From contig NZ_VBRY01000005.1 of NCBI RefSeq assembly GCF_005818865.1, forward strand, positions 172,196 to 236,195: DNA of 64,000 nucleotides, read 5' to 3'. A program made the translations under genes and the position numbers. The DNA is from Mariprofundus erugo (lineage in GTDB: Bacteria; Pseudomonadota; Zetaproteobacteria; Mariprofundales; Mariprofundaceae). This document shows positions 37,546 to 47,148 of this stretch, piece after piece. Every line of letters starts with the position of its first letter. Position 1 is the stretch's first letter. The notes below the pieces were generated by a model. That model was given only the letters and a program-made list of their open reading frames with translations, was not told the origin of the DNA and did not search any database.

Positions 37546-38004
37546 GTGTTTTGCCCGTTTTGCACCCACGATGACACGCGCGTTGTCGATTCCCGTGTGG
37601 TGGAAGAGGGGGCTGCAGTCCGCCGTCGACGTGAATGTGAAGCATGTGGCAAGCGTTTTTCAACCTATGAACGGGCTGAATTGCGCTTGCCGCTTGTCGT
37701 AAAGAAGGATGGTACACGGCAGTCCCTTGATCTGGAAAAAATCCGTTCAGGTATGCAAAAAGCACTGGAAAAACGTCCTGTTTCAGCCGTTCAGCTTGAG
37801 CAGGGGTTAAACGAAATTGTGCGCGCTGTACAGGAGACAGGGGAGGCCGAAATAGCGGCCCAGACCCTGGGTGAGTTTGTCATGGAGCAATTGCGCCGCC
37901 TTGATGGTGTTGCTTATGTGCGCTTTGCTTCGGTGTATCGAGAATTTAAAGATGTGGATGATTTTCTTACTGCGGTCAGGGCCGCAGTGGGTAAAAAGGA
38001 GTAG
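37546..38004 (+). CDS. nrdR: Ribonucleotide reductase transcriptional repressor NrdR
   Basis: NrdR represses ribonucleotide reductase genes in response to ATP/dATP. The 152-aa protein has an N-terminal zinc ribbon with Cys pairs in [11 protein letters not shown] and [13 protein letters not shown], followed by an ATP-cone domain ([22 protein letters not shown]...). The start is GTG 37546, immediately before the zinc ribbon. It lies between glyA and leuB with gaps of 12 and 2 bp, so all three are probably co-transcribed. Confidence 0.97.
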   Translation: MFCPFCTHDDTRVVDSRVVEEGAAVRRRRECEACGKRFSTYERAELRLPLVVKKDGTRQSLDLEKIRSGMQKALEKRPVSAVQLEQGLNEIVRAVQETGEAEIAAQTLGEFVMEQLRRLDGVAYVRFASVYREFKDVDDFLTAVRAAVGKKE

Positions 38005-38006
38005 AG

Positions 38007-39089
38007 ATGGCAGTCAGGATTGCTGTGTTGCCCGGTGATGGAATCGGACCGGAGATTGTGCGCGAAGCGGTGAAGGTGCTGGATGTATTGAACAGTCACT
38101 TTGGCCTGGATGCGACATGGGAGGAGGCTGCGATCGGCGGTGCCGGATATGATGCGGCCGGTGATCCTTATCCTGCCGCAACGCAGCAGCTTGCACATGC
38201 ATCGGATGCGGTGCTCCTGGGTGCTGTGGGAGGGCCGAAGTGGGAGGCTCTCGATAAACCGTTACGGCCTGAGGCCGGCTTGTTGCGCATTCGTGCCGAC
38301 CTCGGTCTGTTTGCCAACTATCGCCCGACAAAGGTGCACAGCCAGCTGCTCGATGCCTCTACGCTGAAGCCTGAGGTGATTGACGGTGTGGATATTCTTG
38401 TCGTGCGTGAGCTCGTTTCCGGTATCTACTTCGGTCAGCCGCGTGCCATCGATATGGTCAATGGCGAACGCCGTGGCTACAACACAATGGTTTACACCGA
38501 GAGTGAAATCAGACGTATCGGACGCACCGCGTTTGAGGCGGCCCGGCTTCGTTCCAATCGTGTATGCAGTGTTGAAAAAGCCAATGTTCTTGAAGTGTCA
38601 GAGCTGTGGCGTAAAGTGATGATTGAGCTTCATCAGGCTGAATACAGTGATGTCGAGCTGTCTCATATGTATGTGGATAATGCGGCGATGCAGCTGATTC
38701 GTAATCCGCGTCAGTTCGATGTGATTGTGACCGGTAATCTGTTTGGCGATATCCTTTCCGATGAGGCATCGATGCTGACGGGTTCAATCGGCATGCTGCC
38801 ATCGGCATCGATCGGCGAAAAATTTGCCATGTACGAGCCTATTCACGGCTCGGCCCCTGACATTGCCGGTCAGGATAAAGCCAATCCGCTGGCCACCATT
38901 CTTTCGGTTGCCATGATGCTGCGCTTCTCGCTCGGTCGTGATGATCTTGCGGTGAAGGTGGAGCAGGCGGTTGAACATACCCTCGATGCCGGTGTGCGTA
39001 CGGGTGATCTCTGTTTCGGTGGCGAAAAGCCGGTTTCGTGCTCAGCCATGGGTGATGCTGTTTGTCGTGCTCTGGAGGCTCTGGCATGA
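38007..39089 (+). CDS. leuB: 3-isopropylmalate dehydrogenase
   Basis: LeuB carries out the NAD-dependent oxidative decarboxylation step of leucine biosynthesis. The 360-aa protein has [48 protein letters not shown], and the metal/NAD region [20 protein letters not shown] and [13 protein letters not shown]. Its start is 2 bp after nrdR and its stop overlaps asd (ATGA at 39086-39089). leuC and leuD are not in the window. Confidence 0.98.
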   Translation: MAVRIAVLPGDGIGPEIVREAVKVLDVLNSHFGLDATWEEAAIGGAGYDAAGDPYPAATQQLAHASDAVLLGAVGGPKWEALDKPLRPEAGLLRIRADLGLFANYRPTKVHSQLLDASTLKPEVIDGVDILVVRELVSGIYFGQPRAIDMVNGERRGYNTMVYTESEIRRIGRTAFEAARLRSNRVCSVEKANVLEVSELWRKVMIELHQAEYSDVELSHMYVDNAAMQLIRNPRQFDVIVTGNLFGDILSDEASMLTGSIGMLPSASIGEKFAMYEPIHGSAPDIAGQDKANPLATILSVAMMLRFSLGRDDLAVKVEQAVEHTLDAGVRTGDLCFGGEKPVSCSAMGDAVCRALEALA

Positions 39090-40117
39090 TTGCTGAACGT
39101 TTTTTACCTGAAAAAGATGGTTATGTGGTCGCTGTCGTGGGTGCAACCGGCGCAGTGGGTCAGACGATGCTGGAGATTCTGGATGAGCGCAAGTTTCCGA
39201 TCGCCGACCTGATTCCAGTTGCTTCCAGTCGCAGTGCCGGCTCTGTCATTACCTTCCGCGGGCGCGAATATACGGTTCGGGATCTGGAAACCTTTGATCC
39301 TGCCGGTGTGGATATTGCCCTGTTTTCTGCCGGAGGAGGTACATCCCTCAAGCATGCGCCCCGTTTTGCCGAGGCAGGCTGCTATGTTGTCGATAACTCC
39401 AGTGCCTGGCGTATGCATGAGGATATTTGTCTGGTTGTGCCTGAGGTCAATCCGCATGCGCTGGAGATGGCGAGGGTCAACCGAATTATTGCCAACCCCA
39501 ACTGCTCTACCATTCAGATGGTCGCTGCCCTCAAGCCTTTGCATGATGTGATGCCGATCAGGCGTATTGTGGTTTCCACCTATCAGGCTGTTTCAGGGGC
39601 CGGTGGACGTGCCATTGAAGAGCTGGCCAAACAGACCGGTCAGTTGCTTAACGGTCAGCCGGCTGATGTAAATGTGTTTCCTGCCCGTATTGCCTTTAAT
39701 GTCATTCCTCAGATCGACCTCTTTATGGATGATGGATATACCAAGGAAGAGCGCAAGATGATGGATGAAACGCGCAAGATTATGGAGGCGGACATTGCGG
39801 TGACCGCCACAACCGTGCGCGTGCCTGTTTTCTATGGCCACTCCGAGTCTGTCAATGTTACCTTCTCCGGTCCGATGGATGCGGCTCAGGCGCGTGACCT
39901 GCTCGCTCAGGCAGATGGAATCTCTGTGGTGGATGATCCGGCAGGGGAGGATTATCCGCTTGCCAGTGAGGCAGCCGGGACTGATCCGGTCTGGGTTGGC
40001 CGTATCCGCGATGATTTCTCTTATCCGAATACGATCAACCTCTGGGTTGTTGCCGACAATGTACGTAAAGGTGCGGCCCTAAATGCAGTGCAGATAGCGG
40101 AAATTTTGATTTCCTGA
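39086..40117 (+). CDS. asd: Aspartate-semialdehyde dehydrogenase
   Basis: Asd makes aspartate semialdehyde for lysine/diaminopimelate, threonine and methionine synthesis. The 343-aa protein begins with the NADP-binding [19 protein letters not shown], and has the active-site Cys140 in NPNCSTIQM and the conserved [20 protein letters not shown] 39086 overlaps the leuB stop by 4 bases; the frame is open a further eight codons upstream inside leuB, which is judged not used. The order leuB-asd-fimV-truA is like that of Pseudomonas. Confidence 0.97.
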   Translation: MIAERFLPEKDGYVVAVVGATGAVGQTMLEILDERKFPIADLIPVASSRSAGSVITFRGREYTVRDLETFDPAGVDIALFSAGGGTSLKHAPRFAEAGCYVVDNSSAWRMHEDICLVVPEVNPHALEMARVNRIIANPNCSTIQMVAALKPLHDVMPIRRIVVSTYQAVSGAGGRAIEELAKQTGQLLNGQPADVNVFPARIAFNVIPQIDLFMDDGYTKEERKMMDETRKIMEADIAVTATTVRVPVFYGHSESVNVTFSGPMDAAQARDLLAQADGISVVDDPAGEDYPLASEAAGTDPVWVGRIRDDFSYPNTINLWVVADNVRKGAALNAVQIAEILIS

Positions 40118-40161
40118 AAAGTTTCCCCTATCCTCCGCAACATGGGTTATGGAGGGTATGC

Positions 40162-43100
40162 ATGAAACAGTGGATGAAGCAAGTCGCGGTTGCTGCATGG
40201 CTATGGGCGATTCCATTATTTCTGACGAGCAATGCGAATGCCGCGTCACTCGGCCGAATTGAAGTTAACAGTCGGCTGGGGGAACCGTTTTATGCAGAAG
40301 TTCCACTTGAACTGGATGCGGATGAGGTTGCATCCAGAGTCCTTGTTGAAATTGCTGATGGCGGCGATTACCGGATTTTCGAGGTTTATCGTGATCCGGT
40401 ACTCGACGCCATTCGTGCTGATATCGTGAGTGATAAACGCGGCACCCGTGTAGAGCTTTCATCCCGTACCAGTATCAACTCACCGTTTTTTAATCTGGTT
40501 CTGAAGATTCGGACCGGCCGCGTTTCTCACTTCCGCAAATATCCTGTCATGATCGATACGGCCAAAACGGCTGAGGTGGCAGCACGTGCGCCGCAGGCGG
40601 ATGCCGTTCAGCCGGCAGATAACCAGCCGATCAATCCCGTGACCACAACCACGGGGCAGGTGGCCGCTGTCGAAACAAAAGAGGCTGCTCCCCAGCCGGG
40701 TCCTTGGGCAAGAACAGATACCTACGGACCTATTGTGCGGGGCGACTCTCTTTCAGTCATTGCCAGCCGCCTGCGCACGGATGACCGCTACAGCGTTAAT
40801 CAGGCCATGGTTGCCCTGTTCGAGAAAAATCGCGACAAGTTTGACAAAGAGAATATGAACCTGCTGATGGCCGGCAGTGTTCTCAAGGTGCCAACCGCAG
40901 CTGAGGTAGAGAGTCACTCGGCTGCCGAGGCTCGCAAGATACTGCGTGAGCATGAGAAAGCATGGAAAGAGCTGGTTGAGCAGCCACGCTATGCTGTCGC
41001 AGCCGAAGAGCAGCGCACCCGCTATACAAAACGCATCAGTGTCGGTGAGCAGGCAACTGGCGGAACGGCTGCTCCGGCTCTAACCCCTGAAGCCGAGAGT
41101 CGCACCGAGCCGGTATATCAGCCTGTCACCGCGACTTCTGCAGAAACTGACGCCGCTGTCGCCAGCGCTGAACAGCCATCCGCCGATACCACCGAGAAAC
41201 CGGATACGGCAGCCATTGACGCAGCCCGTGAACGTGCGTTGCTTGACGCGGCGCGTGAGCAGACCGATCAGATTCTGGGCAAGATTGAGCAGAAAAATGA
41301 CCAGCTGCAGGAGCAGCTTGATAAGAACAACCAGAACATGGAGGCCCTCAGCAACAAGATCGATTCTCTTGCCGTTGAAGCTTCCAAGGCCCGCATTGAC
41401 AAGCTTGAGATTCTGATTGCGCGTTTGCAGAGCCAGCTTGAGAAAGAGCGTCAGCCGGTTGTTCAGCAAAATGCATCCGGCCTTGGTGACTGGGTTGCAT
41501 GGCTTCTGGCAACAATAGTACTCGCTTTGCTGGCTGTGGTTGTCGTATTGCTCCGTCGCGAGCCTGCTCACCCGGCAACTGTCGCTGGCCTTGCTGAACA
41601 GGCCGTTGAAACAGAGAAGGAGGCCCCGGTCGCTCAGGAGGCAGGTGATCTCCTCGCCGCTGCAATCGAAGAGGAAGTGGCTGCTATCGAGAGAGATGAC
41701 AGCAAGCCAAATGCTGTCGACAGTCTCGTGGATGCGCTGACCGATACCGACACGACCGAACTGGATTCCTTTGATGAGTCGGCTCAGGAGCCTGATCCGA
41801 ATGTGGATTATCTCTCCGAAGCAGCGGTTTATATCCGTTACGGCATGGCGGATGAGGCGCTTCAGCAGCTGGATATGGCGCTGCGTCTGAATCCTGCCAA
41901 TGTGGATGCACACATCAAAAAGGCTGAAATTCTGCTTGGAAATGATGATCGTAAGGGCTTTGAGGCAGCTGTTGCTCTTGCCAACCGGTCACTTGCAGCC
42001 GCACAGGTTGTACAGTTCAGACAGGCCGTTGCAGGCCTGGGTACGGATACAGGTGTCAAGTCGCCGGTTCAGGTTGTGGCGGATGATTTGCCTGCGCTTG
42101 ATGATGTGGCGACTGATACCCTTTTGCTGGATGAGGCTGATGTTGATGATCTGCCAATCGAGTTTGAAGTGGATGATGATGCGGCTGCGGTTGAATCACA
42201 GCCACAGGTTGCCGCTGCATCTGGTGATGAAGGTGGCATGGACTGGTTGTTCGACGAGTCCTTTGACAACGCAGGCGAAGGCGCTGTCGATGCAACGCTG
42301 CACCTGAATGATCTGCTCGGTGAATTTCCTGTTGAGCAGGCGGTTGCAGCAGAGCCTGCTGCTGCCGCAGCAGCACCTGTCGCTGCCCCAGTGTCATATG
42401 AGAGCGAAGAGGAAAGTGCACTCGATTATCAGGTAAGTGCGACGCTCGAGCTTGATAATCTTCTCCAGGCCTTTGCTGACGAAGCGGATGAAGAAGAATC
42501 TGTCGATGCTCATGCACAAGAAGAGATCGCACCTGTTGTAGCTGATCGTCTTGAGGTTGATGCACCATCATTTGAAGCCCCATCTTTTGAGTTCCCTTCA
42601 TTCGATGCTCCGGTAGCAAGTCAGCCGCAAGCGGCAGCCAGCTCATTTGTTGCCGAGAGAAGTGTAAAATCGGCTGAGGAAATCGCGGATGAAGAGATGG
42701 GCGCAACCATGCGCCTGGATCAGTTGCTCGGAGAGTTTGATTTCGGTGATGACGAGCTGATCAATTTTGATGAGGAAGCGGAGCTGGATAGCTCGACCTT
42801 CTCTGTCGCTGATGTTGACTATGCATTCGATGACTCTGCTGCCGAGTTTGATCATGGCGCCACTCAGGAGCTGGACAGTCTGCTCAGTGAATTCATCAAG
42901 GCTGAAGTCGAGCCTGAGGCTGCACCGGTACAGCCTTCCTTTGCTGCACCTGCCTCGCCGGTTGTTAAAGAGCCAGAGGCTGCCGGGCAGAAAGAGCTGA
43001 TTGATGCGGCTGCAGAAGAGTTCCATGCTCCGGTTGACGAACTTGACTGGCTCTCCGACGGTGCTGCGGATGTGGAAGAGAGCACATTCTCCGAGCTGAC

Positions 43101-43995
43101 CTCGGCGGATGAAGTGGCTGAGGTTTCTGCGTCAGAGGATGATTTGGCCCTGACCGGCGCAGACGATGCAGCGGATGAATTTGACCTGTTGCAGCGTGAT
43201 CTTGCCGCCGGCAAGAGCGATGAGACGGATCTTTCATTTGCGCTTGAAGATGTCAGTGATCTCGATGAATTCGATATGCTGCAGAGCAGTTCAGTTCATA
43301 AAGATGACCAGAAGGATGCTACCGAAGAGCTTGGTTCGCTGCTGAGTGGCTTTGCCGAAGATGATCAGAAGGATGCCACCGAAGAGCTTGGTTCACTGCT
43401 GAGCGGCTTTGCCGAAGACGATCAGAAGGATGCCACCGAAGAGCTTGGTTCACTGCTGAGCGGTTTTGCCGAAGACGATCAGAAGGACGCCACCGAAGAG
43501 CTTGGTTCGCTGCTGAGCGGCTTTGCCGAAGACGATCAGAAGGATGCCACCGAAGAGCTTGGTTCACTGCTGAGCGGCTTTGCCGAAGATGATCAGAAGG
43601 ACGCCACCGAAGAGCTTGGTTCGCTGCTGAGCGGCTTTGCCGAAGATGATCAGAAGGATGCTACCGAAGAGCTTGGTTCACTGCTGAGCGGCTTTGCCGA
43701 AGATGATCAGAAGGATGCCACCGAAGAGCTTGGTTCACTGCTGAGCGGCTTTGCCGAAGACGATCAGAAGGATGCCACTGAAGAGCTTGGTTCACTGCTG
43801 AGCGGTTTTGCCGAAGAAGAGAAGCCGGATAGTGATACCGCTGCAGAACTGGATGCGCTGATCAGCAAGTTCAATGAAGGCGATGAAGATGACTTCCTCA
43901 ACTATTATGCCGAACAGGGGTCTATGGATGGGTTGGATCATCTCGATTTTGATCAGCCTTCCAGTGCTGCGGATAAAGGCAAAAAGAAAAGCTGA
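40162..43995 (+). CDS. fimV: FimV/HubP-like polar protein with C-terminal tandem repeats
   Basis: FimV/HubP proteins are inner-membrane cell-pole organisers tied to type IV pili and polarity. The 1277-aa protein has a signal peptide (1-27), the FimV N-terminal domain (about 29-133, starting SLGRIEVNSRLGEPF), and a LysM-like peptidoglycan domain (about 193-255). A coiled coil (about 355-440), a membrane segment (443-466) and a TPR-like region (about 548-632) follow. The rest is very acidic. It carries nine exact copies of DDQKDATEELGSLLSGFAE (43303-43815, residues 1048-1218), and looser copies of the ATxxLxxLLxxF core near 42289, 42436, 42700, 42856 and 43834. The usual FimV C-terminal TPR motif is absent, so the tail is atypical. 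Confidence 0.88.
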   Translation: MKQWMKQVAVAAWLWAIPLFLTSNANAASLGRIEVNSRLGEPFYAEVPLELDADEVASRVLVEIADGGDYRIFEVYRDPVLDAIRADIVSDKRGTRVELSSRTSINSPFFNLVLKIRTGRVSHFRKYPVMIDTAKTAEVAARAPQADAVQPADNQPINPVTTTTGQVAAVETKEAAPQPGPWARTDTYGPIVRGDSLSVIASRLRTDDRYSVNQAMVALFEKNRDKFDKENMNLLMAGSVLKVPTAAEVESHSAAEARKILREHEKAWKELVEQPRYAVAAEEQRTRYTKRISVGEQATGGTAAPALTPEAESRTEPVYQPVTATSAETDAAVASAEQPSADTTEKPDTAAIDAARERALLDAAREQTDQILGKIEQKNDQLQEQLDKNNQNMEALSNKIDSLAVEASKARIDKLEILIARLQSQLEKERQPVVQQNASGLGDWVAWLLATIVLALLAVVVVLLRREPAHPATVAGLAEQAVETEKEAPVAQEAGDLLAAAIEEEVAAIERDDSKPNAVDSLVDALTDTDTTELDSFDESAQEPDPNVDYLSEAAVYIRYGMADEALQQLDMALRLNPANVDAHIKKAEILLGNDDRKGFEAAVALANRSLAAAQVVQFRQAVAGLGTDTGVKSPVQVVADDLPALDDVATDTLLLDEADVDDLPIEFEVDDDAAAVESQPQVAAASGDEGGMDWLFDESFDNAGEGAVDATLHLNDLLGEFPVEQAVAAEPAAAAAAPVAAPVSYESEEESALDYQVSATLELDNLLQAFADEADEEESVDAHAQEEIAPVVADRLEVDAPSFEAPSFEFPSFDAPVASQPQAAASSFVAERSVKSAEEIADEEMGATMRLDQLLGEFDFGDDELINFDEEAELDSSTFSVADVDYAFDDSAAEFDHGATQELDSLLSEFIKAEVEPEAAPVQPSFAAPASPVVKEPEAAGQKELIDAAAEEFHAPVDELDWLSDGAADVEESTFSELTSADEVAEVSASEDDLALTGADDAADEFDLLQRDLAAGKSDETDLSFALEDVSDLDEFDMLQSSSVHKDDQKDATEELGSLLSGFAEDDQKDATEELGSLLSGFAEDDQKDATEELGSLLSGFAEDDQKDATEELGSLLSGFAEDDQKDATEELGSLLSGFAEDDQKDATEELGSLLSGFAEDDQKDATEELGSLLSGFAEDDQKDATEELGSLLSGFAEDDQKDATEELGSLLSGFAEEEKPDSDTAAELDALISKFNEGDEDDFLNYYAEQGSMDGLDHLDFDQPSSAADKGKKKS
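43303..43815 (+). repeat. Nine tandem 57-bp in-frame repeats in fimV
   Basis: Exactly 9 x 57 bp, each encoding the same 19 residues while differing only at synonymous positions (for example gac/gat and ggc/ggt). Silent differences between units with full protein identity suggest purifying selection on the peptide or partial homogenisation rather than very recent slippage. Copy number is likely to vary between strains. Confidence 0.97.
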
Positions 43996-44044
43996 GCTGG
44001 TTTGATTCTGCTGTTTGATTCGAACCGGTTTATGGATAGTCAAC

Positions 44045-44073
44045 GAGGGCAGCCTGAAAAGGCTGCCCTCTTG
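44045..44073 (+). terminator. Rho-independent terminator after the fimV-like gene
   Basis: A perfect 11-bp stem GAGGGCAGCCT/AGGCTGCCCTC with a GAAA loop, followed by TTG. It lies 50 bp after the fimV stop and just before the EcfT-like gene. The T-run is weak. Confidence 0.7.
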
Positions 44074-44090
44074 CATGATTGCCCTTTTGC

Positions 44091-44816
44091 ATGATTAAAT
44101 CAGTGCTGCTGTCCAGATTGTATTTGGCACATCCGGTTGCACGTCTGCTGGCTGGCATGGGATTGCTGATACCGGCAATACTCAGTCACTCTGTCTTCGT
44201 TACGCTGTTTCTGGCACTTGCCGGTGCCTCTCTTATCCGTCTCTTCGATGGCAGCTGGCTGGCAATCCACCGGCTTGTTCGCATGCTTGGCTGGTTTGTC
44301 ATCCCGATTTTATTACTGCACGCACTGCTTTCTCCCGGGCAGCTGATCTTTCCGGGAACCGGGTTTCCGGTCACAAGGGAAGGGTTGTGGCATGGGGGTT
44401 TGCTTAGTAGTCGTCTGGCAGCCATCTTCATCATGGCACTGGTATGGTTCCGCCTCTGTTCTCACTCCGAGTGGCTGGGGATGATCGCTTCGGTTCCGCT
44501 GTTTGGAAGAAAGTTGCTGCCTTATTTGTTGATGATGAGACCATTGCATGCAGAAATTCGCATGCGTTTGCAACTGATTCACCGCCAGTATCGCCTGCGC
44601 AGACGCTGGCGTGATGTGCCGGATCTGCTTCTGTCCGCCTGCCAGCATGCGTTGTCGACTGCGGCGCCGGTGGCCAGGGTATTGTGGTTGCGCTGGCCTG
44701 AAAGTATTGATTTTAATGCGGGTCATGATGCGAAGGGGTTGTTCAATATCGAGACTATGGCCGTGGCCGGATTCGGGTTGAGCACTCTGCTGATATTTGT
44801 CATAGCTGGAGGATGA
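44091..44816 (+). CDS. EcfT/CbiQ-like integral membrane protein
   Basis: A 241-aa membrane protein with about five hydrophobic segments. The pattern HALLSPGQLIFPGTGFPVTREGL followed by a cytoplasmic basic stretch (RMRLQLIHRQYRLRRRWRD) resembles the transmembrane component of energy-coupling-factor transporters (CbiQ/EcfT family). No ATPase or substrate subunit gene is adjacent, so its transport role is unclear. ATG 44091 was chosen over TTG 44079; neither has a good ribosome-binding site. The stop overlaps the region just before truA, whose GGAGG lies inside this gene's last codons. Confidence 0.65.
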   Translation: MIKSVLLSRLYLAHPVARLLAGMGLLIPAILSHSVFVTLFLALAGASLIRLFDGSWLAIHRLVRMLGWFVIPILLLHALLSPGQLIFPGTGFPVTREGLWHGGLLSSRLAAIFIMALVWFRLCSHSEWLGMIASVPLFGRKLLPYLLMMRPLHAEIRMRLQLIHRQYRLRRRWRDVPDLLLSACQHALSTAAPVARVLWLRWPESIDFNAGHDAKGLFNIETMAVAGFGLSTLLIFVIAGG

Positions 44817-44821
44817 TCACC

Positions 44822-45604
44822 ATGCAACGTATCGCAATGGCGGTGGAGTTTGATGGACGCCCATTTCATGGTTGGCAGCAGCAGGATCATGCCAGCACTG
44901 TGCAGGGGAGTTTGCAGGATGCCTTGCAGTCCATTGAAGGACGTACTGTATCGACGGTTGCTGCCGGGCGCACCGATGCGGGCGTGCACGGGGAGGCTTT
45001 GCTGGTGCATGCGGATGTGTCGGCCAGTCGCTGGCAGCGCTCTCATCGAGCCTACCTGCATGGCTGTAACAGCAGATTGCCTGATTCGGTTCGAGTGGTG
45101 GGGGTGCGTGCCGTCGAGGCCGATTTTCATGCCCGCTTTGATTGTCGGGGGCGCTCATATCGCTATCAGATCTGGAACAGGCAGACGGCCCCGGCGTTGC
45201 AACAGTGGCGTCACTGGTGGCTGCCAAGGCAACTGGATATCGGGCTGATGCAACAGGCGGCTATGCATTGCCTTGGCAAGCATGACTTCAGCGCTTTGCG
45301 GGCAGCAGGATGTCAGGCAGCGCATGCCGAAAAGGAAATTCGTATGCTTGAGGTGAGCCGGGACGGATATTGTATCCATATCCAGGTTGCTGCTGATGCC
45401 TTTCTGTATCATATGGTGCGAAACCTGGTTGGCAATTTGGTAGAAGTGGGGGCCGGCAAACGAACACCGGATGATTTTGCCAGCCTGTTGGCCAGTCGTG
45501 ATCGTCAGCGTGGCGCTGCCACTGCACCTGCACATGGCCTCTATTTTACCAATGCATTTTATGATGATTTTAATGCCCGGGACCTGATCGCCGGATGCGA
45601 CTAA
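44822..45604 (+). CDS. truA: tRNA pseudouridine(38-40) synthase TruA
   Basis: TruA makes pseudouridine at positions 38-40 of the tRNA anticodon arm. The 260-aa protein starts MQRIAMAVEFDGRPFHGWQQ, with catalytic Asp52 in AAGRTDAGVHG, and has FHARFDCRGRSYRYQI and FLYHMVRNLVGNLVEVG. ATG 44822 is preceded by GGAGG at 44807-44811; ATG 44813 is in frame but too close to that site. Its position after leuB-asd-fimV follows a common order. Confidence 0.97.
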   Translation: MQRIAMAVEFDGRPFHGWQQQDHASTVQGSLQDALQSIEGRTVSTVAAGRTDAGVHGEALLVHADVSASRWQRSHRAYLHGCNSRLPDSVRVVGVRAVEADFHARFDCRGRSYRYQIWNRQTAPALQQWRHWWLPRQLDIGLMQQAAMHCLGKHDFSALRAAGCQAAHAEKEIRMLEVSRDGYCIHIQVAADAFLYHMVRNLVGNLVEVGAGKRTPDDFASLLASRDRQRGAATAPAHGLYFTNAFYDDFNARDLIAGCD

Positions 45605-45668
45605 TTTGCCGGGGCGGCAGTGGTAAGGGGAATATGCGGCGACCATGCATGGTTGCGACGGGGGCACT

Positions 45669-46808
45669 ATGAGGGCGTGGGCCGATGAATTTCCACTCGA
45701 TGAGGGGCTGATTTATCTTAATCATGCAGCTGTGGGGGTATGGCCAAGACGAACAAGGGATGCGGTCAGTGCCTTTGCTGATGAGAATATGTATCGCGGT
45801 GCAGCCGGCTATCCGGCGTGGCTGAAGGTCGAGCAGCGACTGCGTGAGCAGTTAAAGGGAGTGCTGAATGCGGAGTCGGCAGATGATATCGCGCTTTGCA
45901 AAAATACCTCTGAGGCACTTTCGCTGATCGCATACGGGCTGACATGGCGGGCGGGTGACAACATCGTCACCAGTAACCAGGAATTTCCTTCAAATCGTAT
46001 TGTCTGGGAGTCACTGTCCCGGGCCGGTGTCGAGTTGCGGCAAGCCGATATTTCAGTTGATGACCCGGAAGGGGCGATGCTTGCCATGTGCGATGCGCGG
46101 ACCCGATTGCTTACGGTCAGTTCGGTTCAGTATGCCAGCGGTTTGCGTATGAATCTGGAGGTGCTGGGGGATTACTGCAGAGAGCACTCTGTGCTGTTTT
46201 GTGTCGATGCTATTCAGAGCCTGGGGGCGCTGAAGTTCGATTTGCAACATTGTCATGCGGACTTTGTCGTCGCTGATGCCCATAAATGGTTGCTGGGGCC
46301 GGAGGGGTTGGCTCTGTTCTACTCTTCTGCTGAGGCCCGGGAGCAGCTTGGCTTGCAGCAGTACGGCTGGCATATGGTTGAACATGTGGGGGACTTTGAT
46401 CGTTTGACGTGGTCGATTGCTGACTCTGCACGTCGTTTTGAGCCGGGTAGCCCGAATATGCTCGGTATTCATGCTTTGCATGCCAGTCTTTCATTGTTTG
46501 AGGAGGTTGGCATGGCAGCGGTTGAAGCCGAAGTTCTGGATCGAGCGAACCGGTTGATGCGCTGGGTTGAAGATGAGGCGGAGTTACAGCTGGTCACCCC
46601 GCCTGATTCTCTCAGATATGCAGGCATTGTCAGTTTTCGCTGTAGAGAACTTGATGCTGTCGGGCATATGCAGTTATGGCAGGCGTTAATGCGGGCCGGG
46701 CTCATATGTGCCTGCCGCGCCGGTGCCATCAGGTTTTCACCGCACTTCTATTCGAATCTCGAACCATTGGCCGGGGTCTGGTCGCAGGTGAGAAGCTCCC
46801 TTCGTTAG
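45669..46808 (+). CDS. Class V aminotransferase (cysteine desulfurase/lyase-like)
   Basis: A 379-aa PLP enzyme of fold type I. Marks include LNHAAVGVWPRR near the N-terminus, CKNTSEALSLIAYGL, VDAIQSLGALKFDL and the PLP lysine at about 206 in ADAHKWLLGPEGLALFY. The pattern is nearest to the selenocysteine lyase/isopenicillin epimerase-like group, whose substrates are diverse, so no specific reaction is assigned. ATG 45669 begins just before the conserved region; the longer frame from 45645 adds nothing recognisable. The stop TAG overlaps the first bases of repeat copy C1. Confidence 0.85.
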   Translation: MRAWADEFPLDEGLIYLNHAAVGVWPRRTRDAVSAFADENMYRGAAGYPAWLKVEQRLREQLKGVLNAESADDIALCKNTSEALSLIAYGLTWRAGDNIVTSNQEFPSNRIVWESLSRAGVELRQADISVDDPEGAMLAMCDARTRLLTVSSVQYASGLRMNLEVLGDYCREHSVLFCVDAIQSLGALKFDLQHCHADFVVADAHKWLLGPEGLALFYSSAEAREQLGLQQYGWHMVEHVGDFDRLTWSIADSARRFEPGSPNMLGIHALHASLSLFEEVGMAAVEAEVLDRANRLMRWVEDEAELQLVTPPDSLRYAGIVSFRCRELDAVGHMQLWQALMRAGLICACRAGAIRFSPHFYSNLEPLAGVWSQVRSSLR

Positions 46809-47029
46809 GGAGATGCTGATTTATTGCCTCCTGGCAAAAATCAGTTCGCAAAGACAAAAGCGTGACAAAGAGGCAGGAAGCCGATTGGACGGCCAAAGGC
46901 CGCCCGCAGGGCGAGGGCATGATGCCCGAGTCATTTTGTCTTTGCTTACAAATCAGACACTTACGCGCCTGATTTGGCGAGCCATCCATGGCTCGCTCGG
47001 AAGCGCCTAATTAATCAGCGCTTCCTTAG
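46805..47029 (-). repeat. Dispersed structured repeat, copy C1 (inverted, internally deleted)
   Basis: A 225-bp copy in the reverse orientation relative to A. It keeps both ends (TTAGGGAGATGCTGATT at the left, AATCAGCGCTTCCTTAG at the right) and the CAAATCAG hairpin, but lacks the internal segment around the 'ccggattggacggctttgccgccg' module of A and B. It starts at the stop codon of the aminotransferase gene and shares its last 4 bases with copy C2. Confidence 0.85.
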
Positions 47030-47130
47030 GGAGATGCTGATTTATTGCCCTCCTGGCAAAAAATCAGTTCGCAAAGACAAAAGCGTCCATGGCCCGCCCG
47101 GAATTGCCGGATTAATCAGCGATTCCTTAA
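47026..47130 (-). repeat. Dispersed structured repeat, copy C2 (short, tandem to C1)
   Basis: A 105-bp shortened copy in direct tandem with C1. It has the left end (TTAGGGAGATGCTGATT and the following ~45 bp to AGACAAAAGCGT), then jumps to the CCATGG loop, CCCGC arm and right end (AATCAGCGATTCCTTAA). The whole middle is missing, which shows that both ends can persist without the body. Confidence 0.85.
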
Positions 47131-47148
47131 GTCGAATGGGTGATTCGC

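Noticed and set aside
42056..42706. 216-codon minus-strand frame rich in Gln, His and Pro within the fimV-like gene
   Set aside because: It mirrors the acidic, Ala/Asp-rich coding strand and has no features of its own.
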